A stretch of 64,000 nt of DNA from Ramlibacter henchirensis (GCF_004682015.1 NZ_SMLM01000003.1:186001-250000), one strand, 5' to 3'. Numbered from the stretch's first letter, positions 45,157 through 54,733 are shown. Made by a program: numbers and translations. Notes: generated by a model from the letters alone, not told the origin.

Positions 45157-45674
45157 GCGCCGCGCAGGAAGCACTGCCCGCCGGCGGATGGGGGCGCGCG
45201 GTGGCGCGCCTGTCGGACTTCTGCCTGGTGGTCGCCAAGGCCTGCATCGCGGGGATGACGCTGCTGGTGACGGTCGACGTCATCCTGCGGCTGGTGGCGC
45301 GTGCTCCGGTGAGGGGCGCCTACGAGGTGGTCGGCCTGCTCGGCGCGCTGGCGGTGGCGGGCGCGTTGCCGCACATCCAGCGCACGCGCGCCTTCATCGT
45401 GGTGGAGACCCTGACCGAAACGCTGAAGGGCGCCGCGCGCGCCTGGCTCCAGCGCGCGATGCTCCTGGTCGAGACGATCTTCTTCGCGCTGCTGTTCGTG
45501 CAGTTCGCGGCCGGCACCCAGGCGATGCGGGTTTCGCGTCAGGTCACCGACATCCTGAACCTGCCCGTGTGGCTGGCCTACGCGGCGATCGCCTTCTGCT
45601 TCGCCTGCGTGACCCTCGTTTGCCTGTGGCAACTGCTGCAGCCGCTGGACAGGAGAGACGCCCGTGTCGCCTGA
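45153..45674 (+). CDS. TRAP transporter small permease 2
   Basis: 173-residue DctQ-type protein with four hydrophobic segments. It starts at GTG overlapping the receptor stop (GTGA) and overlaps the large permease gene by 11 bases. Confidence 0.9.
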   Translation: MSAAQEALPAGGWGRAVARLSDFCLVVAKACIAGMTLLVTVDVILRLVARAPVRGAYEVVGLLGALAVAGALPHIQRTRAFIVVETLTETLKGAARAWLQRAMLLVETIFFALLFVQFAAGTQAMRVSRQVTDILNLPVWLAYAAIAFCFACVTLVCLWQLLQPLDRRDARVA

Positions 45675-46965
45675 ACTCGCCGGACTGGTCGGCGTGCTGG
45701 TCGCGCTGCTGCTGATGTTCACCGGCGCCAACGTCGCCATCGCCATGGCGGCCGTGGGCATGGTGGGCGTGAGCCTGTTCGTCGGCGTCAACGTCGGTTT
45801 CGAGAGCCTGGCCCCGACGATCTTCTCCAGGATCGCGAACTACGACCTCGCGGTGCTGCCGCTGTTCATCCTCATGGGGCAGCTGATGTTCGCCAGCGGC
45901 GGCGGCGAGCGGCTCTACGCCGCCGCGCGCGCCTGGATGGGGCACTGGCCGGGCGGCCTGGCCATCGCGACGGTGGCCGCTTGCGCGGGCTTCGCGGCGA
46001 TCTCCGGATCGGCGATCGCAACCGCGGCGACGATCGGGGCGTTCGCGCTTCCCGAGATGCGGCGCGCGGGCTATCCGATGGGATTCGCCGGCGCCACGGT
46101 GGCGGCGAGCGGCACGCTCGGCATCCTGATCCCACCCAGCGTGACGTTCATCATCTACGGCATCCTGGTCAACGAGAGCATCGGCCGGCTGTTCATCGCC
46201 GGCATCGCGCCGGGACTGATCATGGCGCTGGGCTTCATGGCCGTCGTGGCAATGCAGGAAAGGCGCCGCTTCGCGGACACGCAGCGTGCACCGGCCGCTT
46301 CGCGGGAAGAGCGGCTGCGCTCGCTGGGCGGGCTGATCGAACCCGCCCTGCTGATCGGCATCGTGATCGGCGGCATGTTCGGCGGCATCTTCACGCCGAA
46401 CGAAGCCGGCGCGATCGGCGCCATGGGCGCGCTGCTCTTCGGCCTGGCACGCCGCGCGCTGGGCTGGGAAGCGATCTCGAAAGTACTGACCGAAACGGCG
46501 GCGACCTCGGCCGTGGTCATCTTCATCATCGCCGGCTCGGCCGTGCTCAGCACCTTCCTGACCGTCACCCGCATCCCGTTCACGCTGGCGGACACCATCA
46601 ACGCTTCGGAGTTGCCGCAGTTCGTCGTGCTCGCCCTGATCGTGATCGGCTACCTGATCGCGGGCATGGTGATGGAGATCCTGCCGGTGATCATCATCAC
46701 GGTGCCGATCTTCGCGCCCATCATCGTGAACATGGGCTACGACCTGATCTGGTTCGGCGTGCTGATCGTCATCCTGGGCCAGGCCGGGATGATCACGCCG
46801 CCGGTCGGCGTGAACATCTTCGTGGTCAAGCGCATGCTGCCGCAGGTGGGCCTGGGCGAGCTGTTCCGTTCGGTCTGGACCTTCGTCGGCGTCATGCTGG
46901 TGATCGTCGCGGTGATGATCGGCTGGAAGGGATCGGTCGCATTCTTCCTGCGGCTGTTCGAATAG
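45664..46965 (+). CDS. TRAP transporter large permease 2
   Basis: 433-residue DctM-type membrane protein with GFAAISGSAIATAATIGAFAL near residue 115 and GTLGILIPPSVTFIIYG. The start is GTG overlapping the small permease gene. It forms, with the two genes before it, a complete second TRAP system in the window. Confidence 0.95.
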   Translation: MSPELAGLVGVLVALLLMFTGANVAIAMAAVGMVGVSLFVGVNVGFESLAPTIFSRIANYDLAVLPLFILMGQLMFASGGGERLYAAARAWMGHWPGGLAIATVAACAGFAAISGSAIATAATIGAFALPEMRRAGYPMGFAGATVAASGTLGILIPPSVTFIIYGILVNESIGRLFIAGIAPGLIMALGFMAVVAMQERRRFADTQRAPAASREERLRSLGGLIEPALLIGIVIGGMFGGIFTPNEAGAIGAMGALLFGLARRALGWEAISKVLTETAATSAVVIFIIAGSAVLSTFLTVTRIPFTLADTINASELPQFVVLALIVIGYLIAGMVMEILPVIIITVPIFAPIIVNMGYDLIWFGVLIVILGQAGMITPPVGVNIFVVKRMLPQVGLGELFRSVWTFVGVMLVIVAVMIGWKGSVAFFLRLFE

Positions 46966-46977
46966 GAGGGGTCCGAC

Positions 46978-47583
46978 ATGGAGAACTCGCTGCGCACGGT
47001 GCTCGAAGCCCGCAAGGCGCTGCTCGTCGTCGACATGCAGCGCGACTACTGCGTGCCCGAAGGCATCATCGGCACGCTCGGCCACGACACGTCGCACTTC
47101 CCGGCGGTGGCCGAGCGGCTGGCGGCTTTCCTGCAGCGGACGCGGCCGCTGTTCGACCAGGTGGTCTTCGTCCGCACCGACTTCCCCGCCTGGCCGCGCT
47201 CGCGCGCGCAGGCGCTGCACTATGGCCGCAACGCGCTCTCACGCAAGCGCGACGCCGCGCTCACGGACTGGTTCGGCGTGCAGCCGGGGGCGGGCGACCA
47301 CGTGATCAGCAAGGCGCGCTACTCGGCCTTCCGCGACACGCAGCTCGACGCGCTGCTGCGCGCGAGCCGCATCGAGACGGTGGTCGTGTGCGGCGCGACG
47401 ACGGACGTCTGCGTGGACACCACCGCGCGGGACGCCTTCATGCACGACTACTCGGTGGTCGTGCTGTCGGACTGCAGCGGCGCGTCCACCCCGCAGCGGC
47501 ACCAGCACGCGCTGGACGTGCTGGACCACTTCTTCGCGAGGGTGAACACGGCCGACGAGGTGGCGGCCGCGCTGGGCGCCTGA
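46978..47583 (+). CDS. Isochorismatase-family cysteine hydrolase
   Basis: 201 residues with the full catalytic triad of this family: Asp19 (LVVDMQRDY), Lys112 (ISKARYSAF) and Cys145 (GATTDVCVDTT). Members hydrolyse amides such as ureidoacrylate, N-carbamoyl compounds or maleamate. It is the last gene of the TRAP/hydrolase operon, suggesting the imported compound may carry an amide, but this is inferred. It ends 16 bases before a convergent gene. Confidence 0.92.
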   Translation: MENSLRTVLEARKALLVVDMQRDYCVPEGIIGTLGHDTSHFPAVAERLAAFLQRTRPLFDQVVFVRTDFPAWPRSRAQALHYGRNALSRKRDAALTDWFGVQPGAGDHVISKARYSAFRDTQLDALLRASRIETVVVCGATTDVCVDTTARDAFMHDYSVVVLSDCSGASTPQRHQHALDVLDHFFARVNTADEVAAALGA

Positions 47584-47599
47584 GCGGCGCGAGGGTCGT

Positions 47600-49294
47600 T
47601 CAGGCCTGGACCGCCATCAGCGACTGCCCGGCGGCTCCCGGCGCTTCGCCTGCAGGCTCGCCGCAGAGCATCCCAACCAGCGCTTCCGGATCGGCCGGCA
47701 CCGCGTCGCCGCGCCACGCCACGTGCTGGTCGTCCCGCACGAGCACGAGCTTGTGCCTGTACGGCGCCGGCACGTGGCGCTGGGAGATATCCAGCAGCGT
47801 GAGCGGCATACCCCGGCGAGCTGCAGCCGACTGGAACGCGGACACGTCCGCGCGAGGATCGAACCGCAGCAGCGTGTAGCCCTGCCCCAGGGCGTCGTAG
47901 AGGGATCGGCCGTCTTCCAGCCAGAAGTGCGGCGCGCGGCAACCCGGCACCGTGGACTCGGTGAAGTCGCCCATGCTGTACCCGGGCGGGGATTCGCCAT
48001 CGGATGCGATGATGGGCGAGCGGTCGTAGTAGTAGCCGAAGTTCAGCCCGGCGCAGCAGAACTGCTGCACGTTGAGCTCGTACGCCTCGCGTGCGATGCC
48101 ATCGCGGGCCTCCTGGCCCTCGGCATCCGGAGCTTCGATGTTCGGGGGCACGGCGCTGCGCGCCCTGATCATCTTGGCCGCATGGTCCATCGCGAAGTGC
48201 GACACCTGCTCGGTGATCGGCTGGCGTTCCGCTTCGTAGGCTTCGAGGATGGCTTCGTCGCCCCATCCTTGCAGGCGCGCCCCGAGCAGCCAAGACAGGT
48301 TGAGCGCGTCGGCGATTCCGGCGTTCATGCCGTAGCCGGCGTAGGGCACCCAAAGGTGCGCGGCATCGCCCGCGAGGAACACGCGGCGGTCGCGGAAGCG
48401 ATCGGCCACGAGCCGCCGCCCGACCCAGTCCTCCTTGCTGATCACCTCGTACTCGAAATCCGGCCCCACGCCGAGGATGTTGCGGATGGAGGTGTCGCGG
48501 TCGATCGAATCGAACTCGGGCTCGTTCGGGTTGAGGTGGTTGTGGACCAGCCACTTCGAGTGCCCGTCGATCGCGAACACCGTGCCGCAGCGGCGCGGGT
48601 TGATCGAGTAGTAGCACCACGCCGGCTTGCCCTGAAGCATCTCGCGCAGCCTGGGCGCGCGGATGAAGGTCGACTGCACGCGCTGGACCACGGGCGTGCC
48701 CTCCAGGCGCGCGCCGATCTGCTTGCGCACGGTGGAACTGCCGCCGTCGCAGCCGACCAGGTAGCGGGCAAGGATCGTCCGCTCCTGCTGCGTGTCCAGG
48801 TCCCGCACGGTGGTCTGCACGCCGGCGTCGTCCTGAGTGAACCGCAGGACTTCATGGCGGTTCAGCAACTTCACGCCCGGCAGCGCCGCGGTGTGCTCCA
48901 GCAGGATGGGCTCCATGCTGATCTGGTTGATGCGGTGCGGCGGCTCGGGCGTCGGCCACCAGGTGTCCGGCCCTTCGCGCGAGCTGTAGCGATCGGCGCG
49001 GCTGGGGATCGGGATGCGGGTGAGCTCGATGCCGCACATGCTGGTGCGGAACACGACGTCGTTGGGGTAGTCGGCGGGCAGCCCCGCGTCGCGCAGTTTC
49101 CCGGCGACGCCCAGGCGCCGGAAGCGCTCCATCGTGCGCGCCGAGACGTGGTTGCACTTCACGCTCGGCGGCTCGGCGTAGCGGCGGATCTCGGCGAGCG
49201 TCACCTTCGCACCGCGCGACGCCAGGTCCATCGCGAGCGTCAGGCCGACCGGGCCGGCCCCGGCCACGAACACGTCCGCGTCGAATGCCTGCAT
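47600..49294 (-). CDS. FAD-dependent aromatic monooxygenase, paralogue
   Basis: 564 residues, strongly similar by eye to the enzyme at 32.6-34.2 kb: shared segments include EPPSVKCNHVSAR, WWPTPEPPHRINQI and AGYGMNAGIADALNLSWLL. It has the GAGPVGLTLAMDLASRG FAD motif and a GDAAH motif, and a C-terminal thioredoxin-like region. It would hydroxylate an aromatic ring. It is followed on the same strand by nothing, and preceded by a Bug gene that starts at 50.3 kb. Confidence 0.92.
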   Translation of the reverse strand: MQAFDADVFVAGAGPVGLTLAMDLASRGAKVTLAEIRRYAEPPSVKCNHVSARTMERFRRLGVAGKLRDAGLPADYPNDVVFRTSMCGIELTRIPIPSRADRYSSREGPDTWWPTPEPPHRINQISMEPILLEHTAALPGVKLLNRHEVLRFTQDDAGVQTTVRDLDTQQERTILARYLVGCDGGSSTVRKQIGARLEGTPVVQRVQSTFIRAPRLREMLQGKPAWCYYSINPRRCGTVFAIDGHSKWLVHNHLNPNEPEFDSIDRDTSIRNILGVGPDFEYEVISKEDWVGRRLVADRFRDRRVFLAGDAAHLWVPYAGYGMNAGIADALNLSWLLGARLQGWGDEAILEAYEAERQPITEQVSHFAMDHAAKMIRARSAVPPNIEAPDAEGQEARDGIAREAYELNVQQFCCAGLNFGYYYDRSPIIASDGESPPGYSMGDFTESTVPGCRAPHFWLEDGRSLYDALGQGYTLLRFDPRADVSAFQSAAARRGMPLTLLDISQRHVPAPYRHKLVLVRDDQHVAWRGDAVPADPEALVGMLCGEPAGEAPGAAGQSLMAVQA

Positions 49295-49298
49295 GGTC

Positions 49299-50285
49299 CT
49301 ACTGGTCGATCTTGATGTTGGCCTGGCGGATCACCTTGGCCCACTTCTGGGTCTCGCTGCGGATGTAGGCGTCGAATGCATCGGGCTTGCTCGGCGCCGG
49401 CTCCACCCCCAGGTTGCGCATGCTCGTCTTCGTCTGCTCGTCGTTCAATGCGGCGGTGATCTCCGCGTTCAGGCGTTCGACGATGGGCGCCGGCGTCCCG
49501 GCCGGCGCGACCACGCCGAACCAGCCGGTGGAGTCGTAGCCGGTCAGCCCCGCTTCGGACACCGTAGGCACGTCAGGCAGTTGCGGCAGGCGCTGCGCCG
49601 ACGTGACCGCATACGCCACCAGCTTGCCGGCCTTGATGTGCTGCAGCGCCGACGGCAGGTCCACCACCGCGAGCGGCACGTTGCCCGCGAGCACGTCCAG
49701 CGCCGCCGGGCCGGAGCCCTTGTACGGCACCTCGACCAGCTTCACGTCCGCCATCTGGCTGAACAAGGCGGCGGACAGGTGCATCGCCGTGCCGTTGCCG
49801 CCGTGCGCGACCGACAGCTTGCCCGGCTGCGATTTCGCCATCGCGATGAGGTCCTTCTGCGTTTTCGCGGAAAGCGAAGGGTGGCCGATGATCACGAACG
49901 GGATGGCTGCGAGCATGCTCACGGGCTTGAGGTCCTTGAGCGGATCGAAGGGCATGTTGGCGTACAGGCTGCTGTTGGCCGAAAGCGCGCCGGCCGCACC
50001 GACACCCAGCGTGTAGCCATCCGGCGGCGCCTTGGCCACGAGCGACAGGCCGATGTTGCCGCCGGCGCCCGGCCGGTTGTCCACCACCACCTGCTGGCCG
50101 AGCTTTTCGTTCAGGCGCGGAACGATCATGCGCACCACCGCGTCCGCGCTGCCGCCCGGCGGGAAGGTCACCACCATCCGGATGGGCTGCCTGGGAAAGT
50201 CGGTTGCGGCAGGTGCCTGCGCAAAGCCAGTGGTGAGGAAGCCGGCCGTGGTGATGGCGGCGAGCATTCGCGTGATGGTCCGCAT
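49299..50285 (-). CDS. Bug/TctC-family periplasmic binding protein 4
   Basis: 328 residues with signal peptide MRTITRMLAAITTAGFLTTGFA and the loop segment IRMVVTFPPGGSADAVVR. AAGGAG precedes the ATG. Only 4 bases separate it from the FAD monooxygenase downstream, a receptor-enzyme pair repeating the arrangement at 32.5-35.2 kb. It is divergent from the enolase-superfamily gene. Confidence 0.93.
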   Translation of the reverse strand: MRTITRMLAAITTAGFLTTGFAQAPAATDFPRQPIRMVVTFPPGGSADAVVRMIVPRLNEKLGQQVVVDNRPGAGGNIGLSLVAKAPPDGYTLGVGAAGALSANSSLYANMPFDPLKDLKPVSMLAAIPFVIIGHPSLSAKTQKDLIAMAKSQPGKLSVAHGGNGTAMHLSAALFSQMADVKLVEVPYKGSGPAALDVLAGNVPLAVVDLPSALQHIKAGKLVAYAVTSAQRLPQLPDVPTVSEAGLTGYDSTGWFGVVAPAGTPAPIVERLNAEITAALNDEQTKTSMRNLGVEPAPSKPDAFDAYIRSETQKWAKVIRQANIKIDQ

Positions 50286-50422
50286 GGATTCGTCTCCTTG
50301 TCCTTTTATTGGACCATCAATCGAAACACCACGACCCGGGTGAAAGGCCCGCGATTCGCGCAGCGGCGCTGCGGAGCTGTCGCCTGCTATAAACGGCAGC
50401 CCTTGCAGTAGAGAACCTCCCC

Positions 50423-51580
50423 ATGCAGATCAAAACCGTGCGGGCCACACCGCTGAACCTGCCCGTCACCGTCGACTCACCCTCGGGCAAGCAGAAGACC
50501 ACTTCGCTCTCGCTGTGCCTGGTGGACGTGGAGCTCGACGACGGACGCTTCGGCACCGGGATGACCGCCATCACCGAAGAAGAGGTGGTGGCCAGCATCG
50601 TCAACGACGTCGCCGCCCACGCGCTGAAGGGCCATGATCCGCTGCGCCACGAGCAGCTGTGGGACAAGCTGTACTGGCTGCTCACGCCGCGCGGCCAATC
50701 GGGCTACGCGGCTCATGCGATTGCGGCCATCGACCTTGCGCTGTGGGACCTCAAAGGCCAGATCCTCGGCCAGCCGTGCTGGCGCCTGCTCGGCGGCGCC
50801 CGTGCGCAGGTTCCGGTGTACGCGACGTTCGGCTTCGCTTTCTTCGAACGCGAGGAGCTCGCGGCCGCGGCTCGCGCGTGGGTCGACCGCGGGTTCCGCC
50901 GGCTGAAGATGACCGTGGGCCACCACGCGCTGCAGCGCCGCGACGAGCCGCGGCCGCTGGCCGACGTCATCGCCGAAGACGTGCAGCGCATCCGCGCCGT
51001 GCGCGAGGCCGTAGGGCCGCAGGTGCAGATCTACATCGACGCGAACTGCAGCCTTGACTACTTCCACGCGCTCTCGCTCACCCAGCGCATCGAGGAGTTC
51101 GGCATCACCTTCTTCGAGGAGCCGGTGTCGCAGAACGACATCCCCAACATGGCCAAGCTGCGCGCCAAGACGCGCATCCCGCTGGCCGCCGGCCAGAACG
51201 AGGGCCTGGCCAGCCGCTTCCGCGACATGCTGGTGGCGCAGGCGGTGGACGTGGTGCAGCCCAACGCCTGCATCACGGGCGGCTTCACGCAGTGCCAGCG
51301 CATCGCCGGCATGGCGGCCGCCTTCAACGCGCAGTTCGCCAACGGCGGCGCCTGGCCGCACCACAACATGCACCTGCATGCCGGCCTCGCGAACGGATCG
51401 CTGGTGGAGTACCACTCGGTCGCGGTGGAATGCTGCAAGCTGGTGTTCGACGGCCTGCCCGAGCCTTCGCAAGGCGTGCTCGCGCTGCCCGACCTGCCGG
51501 GGCTGGGCTTCAAGCCCAATCGCGAGCGCATCGCCGAGCTGGCGAAGCGGCCGCTTTCGCGCGGCGTCGGCAAGGCCTGA
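50423..51580 (+). CDS. Mandelate racemase/muconate lactonizing enzyme family protein
   Basis: 385-residue enolase-superfamily enzyme. Lysine in RLKMTVGHH, aspartate and glutamate metal ligands in YIDANCSLD, TFFEEPV and AGQNEGL, and a histidine-rich stretch PHHNMHLHAG are seen. These enzymes abstract a proton alpha to a carboxylate, giving racemisation, dehydration or lactonisation. It heads an operon with a Bug receptor and an arylmalonate decarboxylase, so an aryl hydroxy or dicarboxylic acid is a reasonable guess for substrate. Confidence 0.9.
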   Translation: MQIKTVRATPLNLPVTVDSPSGKQKTTSLSLCLVDVELDDGRFGTGMTAITEEEVVASIVNDVAAHALKGHDPLRHEQLWDKLYWLLTPRGQSGYAAHAIAAIDLALWDLKGQILGQPCWRLLGGARAQVPVYATFGFAFFEREELAAAARAWVDRGFRRLKMTVGHHALQRRDEPRPLADVIAEDVQRIRAVREAVGPQVQIYIDANCSLDYFHALSLTQRIEEFGITFFEEPVSQNDIPNMAKLRAKTRIPLAAGQNEGLASRFRDMLVAQAVDVVQPNACITGGFTQCQRIAGMAAAFNAQFANGGAWPHHNMHLHAGLANGSLVEYHSVAVECCKLVFDGLPEPSQGVLALPDLPGLGFKPNRERIAELAKRPLSRGVGKA

Positions 51581-51611
51581 ACGCGATCCCGCAGATCACA
51601 GGAGACAAGCA

Positions 51612-52598
51612 GTGAAGAACGATTCCTTCTCGCTTTCGAGGCGAGCCGTCCTGGCCTCGGGCTTGAGCCTTGCCGCGCCCTGGGCCGCGGCCCAGACGGC
51701 CAGCGATTACCCGAACCGGCCCGTCCGGTTGATGGTCGGCTATGCAGCCGGTGGCGGCGTGGACGCGATGGCGCGCATGCTGTCGGCGCGCCTGCCCGCG
51801 CTGCTTGGGCAGCAGGTCATCGTGGAGAACCGCGCGGGAGCGACGGGCGCGATCGCGGCCGACGCGGTGGCGAAGGCCGCACCCGATGGCTACACGCTGC
51901 TCGTCGGCGAGACGGCGATGCTGATCTCGCCGCATCTGGGCACCAAGGTGCCGTACGACCCGATCCAGTCCTTCACGCCGGTGGCCGGCGCGTTCCAGGC
52001 GCCGCTGATGATCGTGGCCAACAACAACGTGGGCGTCAGTGGTCCCAAGGAGTTGATCTCGCTGCTGAAGGCCAACCCGGGGCGCTATTCGTATGCGACC
52101 TCCGGCGTGGGCACGGTGCATCACCTCGGCATGGAGATCCTCAAGGCCCGCACCGGCAGCTTCATCGTCCACATCCCCTACCGCGGCGCGTCGCAGATCA
52201 TGCCGGACGTCATCAGCGGCCAGGTGCCGTTCGGCGTGGTGAGCGCCGCGGCGGGCCTGGCGCAGGCCCGCTCGGGACGACTGAAGGCGGTGGCGATGAT
52301 GAGCACCAGCAAGTTGCCCGGTGCCGAGGCGGTGCGTCCGCTGGCCGACGCGCTGCCCGGCTTCGACGTGGCGCCGCGCATCTTCGTGCTGGCCCCGGCC
52401 GCAACGCCAGCGCCCGTGACTTCGCGGCTGAACGACGCGATCCGCACCATCCTCGCCAGCGCCGACCTGGTCCAGGCCGCCGCGCAGCAAGGTGCGGTGC
52501 CGGCGTATCTCGCGCCGCAGGCGCTGGCTGCGGAGATGAAGCGGGAGTCCACCGAGTGGGCCGGCGTCATCAAGCAGCAGAAGATCACCGCCGAATGA
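51612..52598 (+). CDS. Bug/TctC-family periplasmic binding protein 5
   Basis: 328 residues starting at GTG with AGGAGA upstream. The N-terminus has SRRAVLASGLSLAAPWAAA, a twin-arginine-like signal. Loop segment VRLMVGYAAGGGVDAMAR. The stop overlaps the decarboxylase ATG as ATGA, so receptor and decarboxylase are tightly coupled and probably share a substrate. Confidence 0.93.
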   Translation: MKNDSFSLSRRAVLASGLSLAAPWAAAQTASDYPNRPVRLMVGYAAGGGVDAMARMLSARLPALLGQQVIVENRAGATGAIAADAVAKAAPDGYTLLVGETAMLISPHLGTKVPYDPIQSFTPVAGAFQAPLMIVANNNVGVSGPKELISLLKANPGRYSYATSGVGTVHHLGMEILKARTGSFIVHIPYRGASQIMPDVISGQVPFGVVSAAAGLAQARSGRLKAVAMMSTSKLPGAEAVRPLADALPGFDVAPRIFVLAPAATPAPVTSRLNDAIRTILASADLVQAAAQQGAVPAYLAPQALAAEMKRESTEWAGVIKQQKITAE

Positions 52599-53320
52599 GC
52601 CCCGCACGCCCCCGCATCGGCCTGATCGTCCCGCCCGCGCATGGGCGGGTGCCGCAGGACGGCCCCGACCTTTACGGCGACCGCTACGAGTTCATCGCGC
52701 GCGGCCTGGGCATCGCAGCCGTGTCGCCCGAAGGCTTCGACCCCGTCGTCGACACCATCCTCGACCGCGCGCGCGAACTGCGCGCGGCCGGCGCCGAGGT
52801 GATCTCGATGATGGGCACGTCCCTGAGCTTCTATCGCGGGCAGGCCTTCACGGACCAGCTTCGATCTTCGATGCAGCAGGCGACCGGCGTGCCGTGCACG
52901 ACCATGAGCCACGCGGTCATCGCCGCCTTGCGCCGTCTCGGCGTGCGCAAGGTCGCCGTTGCCACCTCGTACATCGACGACCTGAACCAGCGCCTGGTCG
53001 ACTATCTCACCGGCGCCGGGTTCACCGTGACGGCGATCGAGGGCATGTCGATGACGGGCGTGGAGGCGATGGGGGAAGTGCCCACCCAGGCGCTCGTCGA
53101 CCTGTCGCTGAAGGTGTTTGAGAAGGACCGCTCCGCGCAGGGCATCTTCATCTCGTGCGGCGGGCTGCTCACGCTGGAAGCGATCCGGCAACTCGAAGAC
53201 CGGCTGGGCGTGCCGGCCACGGCCAGTTCACCTGCGGGCTTCTGGGACGTGGTGCGCCTGGGCGGCTGGGACGCGTCTTCCCCGGGACACGGCCGGCTGT
53301 TCGGCGAGCGGGAACGCTGA
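52595..53320 (+). CDS. Arylmalonate decarboxylase
   Basis: 241 residues that match the Bordetella bronchiseptica arylmalonate decarboxylase (AMDase) fold by recalled sequence. All key residues fall at the published positions: Gly74-Thr75-Ser76 in GTSLSFYRG, Tyr126 in SYIDD and the catalytic Cys188 in SCGGLL. The wild-type enzyme decarboxylates disubstituted arylmalonates without a cofactor. Glycine at 74 instead of cysteine argues for decarboxylase over racemase activity. It is the last gene after the enolase-superfamily enzyme and a Bug receptor. Maleate isomerase is a related but less likely alternative. Confidence 0.9.
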   Translation: MSPARPRIGLIVPPAHGRVPQDGPDLYGDRYEFIARGLGIAAVSPEGFDPVVDTILDRARELRAAGAEVISMMGTSLSFYRGQAFTDQLRSSMQQATGVPCTTMSHAVIAALRRLGVRKVAVATSYIDDLNQRLVDYLTGAGFTVTAIEGMSMTGVEAMGEVPTQALVDLSLKVFEKDRSAQGIFISCGGLLTLEAIRQLEDRLGVPATASSPAGFWDVVRLGGWDASSPGHGRLFGERER

Positions 53321-53329
53321 TCGCGAGCG

Positions 53330-53626
53330 TCAGGGCATGAGAGCCGTGGCCGGGATCACGATGGTCGGCTGCGTCGGGTCGGGCACGAACCCGGTGCCGC
53401 CGGAGCCGATCGGAACCGCCGGCGATCGCGTGGGGGAGACCGCACCCGCTCCAGCCGGCGCGTTGGACGGCACCACCGGCGCGACCGGTCCGGCCGACGC
53501 GCTGGCGACCGTGCCTGGCTCGGAAACGGGTTGGCTGGTTCCAGCCGGATCACCACCACCGCCCCCGCCGCATCCGAGCAGAGCGATGGTGGCGGCGCCC
53601 AGGGCGACAACTCTGAAGGTGCGCAT
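53330..53626 (-). CDS. Small Pro/Ala/Ser-rich lipoprotein
   Basis: 98 residues with a lipoprotein signal (MRTFRVVALGAATIALLGC, lipobox LLGC) followed by six glycines and a low-complexity Pro/Ala/Ser-rich tail. Such short secreted lipoproteins are common and have no known role. It faces the decarboxylase gene tail to tail. Confidence 0.65.
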   Translation of the reverse strand: MRTFRVVALGAATIALLGCGGGGGGDPAGTSQPVSEPGTVASASAGPVAPVVPSNAPAGAGAVSPTRSPAVPIGSGGTGFVPDPTQPTIVIPATALMP

Positions 53627-53843
53627 CAGCTAAAGCAACGGCAGTGCCCGCTGGAGCGCTTCCAACGCGGCCCGAGCGGAGTGGTTGGGTTGACCATGCT
53701 GCCGCGCGCCGCGCAAATCGCACGTGCGGCACTGCTGACGAACGCGGTAGGGGCAAGAGGGCCAGCAGTTTGGAATTCCTACGTCCGGACGGCGCAGGGT
53801 CCTTGGCCGCGCTGCCTGGCCCATCGGCGCGGCCTGCCCCGCT
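53627..53843. other. Intergenic stretch without recognised gene
   Basis: Between the lipoprotein and the TfdA-like gene. Reading frames here are short and compositionally random, and no hairpin or promoter stands out. Confidence 0.4.
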
Positions 53844-54722
53844 TCAGGCCGCGAGCAGCATCGCCTCGGGCGTGTCGTTCACCGTGGTGCGGCGCAGCTC
53901 GCGCCGCTCGCTGATGTCGTAGCGCCTTCCGCGGTGCAGGGTGCTGCGGTTGTCCCAGATCACCAGGTCGCCGATCTCCCACTTGTGCGTGTAGACGTTC
54001 TCTCGTCTCGTGGCGTGTTCGAGCAGGTCCAGCAGGTACACGCGGCTCTCGGCCGTGGGCCAGCCGAGGATCTGCCGCGCATGGACGCCGACGAACAGGA
54101 CCTTGCGGCCGGAGCCGCGATGCGTGTCGGCGATCGGCCAGACGGCCGGCGGGATCTCCTTCTTCTGCTCGTCCGTGTAGGCGTCGTCCCCCAGCAGGAT
54201 GCGCGTGTGCAGCGCGAAGTGCTCTGCCTTGAGGTCCTGGATCTCGGCCTTGGTCCGCTCGTCCAGCGTGTCGTACGCGTTGCGCAGGTCGGCGAATTCG
54301 GTGTCCCCGCCCCAGCTCGGCTTCACGACGCAATGCAGCATCGAATACGCCGCGCGCGGGTCCATGAAGGAGCTGTCGCTGTGCCACAGCTGGTTGGCGA
54401 AGTTGGACAGGTTCTTGGGCGAGTCGCGGCGCGCCACGTTGCCCTGGGCGTCGACGTTGGAGATGTCGATCAGGCGCTCGTCGGGCAGCCGCTCCGGCCG
54501 CTTGAACACGCGCTTGAGGCCGATGTCCAGCGGGCCGAAATGCTTGGCGAAGTCGATCTGCTGCTGCGCAGTGAGCGGCTGGCCGCGCCACACGAGCACG
54601 CCGTACTCGTTCATGGCCGCGTTGATGGCGCGAACGTCGCGATCGGCCAGCGGTTGCGTCAGGTCGAGGCCGCTGGCTTCGGCCACGAAGACGGGATGCA
54701 GGGGTTTCAGTTGGAGGCTCAT
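53844..54722 (-). CDS. TfdA-like alpha-ketoglutarate-dependent dioxygenase
   Basis: 292 residues in the TauD/TfdA family. The iron ligands His114, Asp116 (LWHSDSSFMD) and His263 (TLHRGRRYD) sit one residue from the positions known for 2,4-D dioxygenase TfdA (113, 115, 262), and an arginine cluster after them (Arg277-Arg278) suits 2-oxoglutarate. Such enzymes hydroxylate the carbon next to an ether, sulfonate or aryl-oxy group. It is followed on the minus strand, upstream, by a Bug receptor gene 12 bases away. An aryloxy acid is a plausible substrate. Confidence 0.9.
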   Translation of the reverse strand: MSLQLKPLHPVFVAEASGLDLTQPLADRDVRAINAAMNEYGVLVWRGQPLTAQQQIDFAKHFGPLDIGLKRVFKRPERLPDERLIDISNVDAQGNVARRDSPKNLSNFANQLWHSDSSFMDPRAAYSMLHCVVKPSWGGDTEFADLRNAYDTLDERTKAEIQDLKAEHFALHTRILLGDDAYTDEQKKEIPPAVWPIADTHRGSGRKVLFVGVHARQILGWPTAESRVYLLDLLEHATRRENVYTHKWEIGDLVIWDNRSTLHRGRRYDISERRELRRTTVNDTPEAMLLAA

Positions 54723-54733
54723 GGCGGTGCTGC

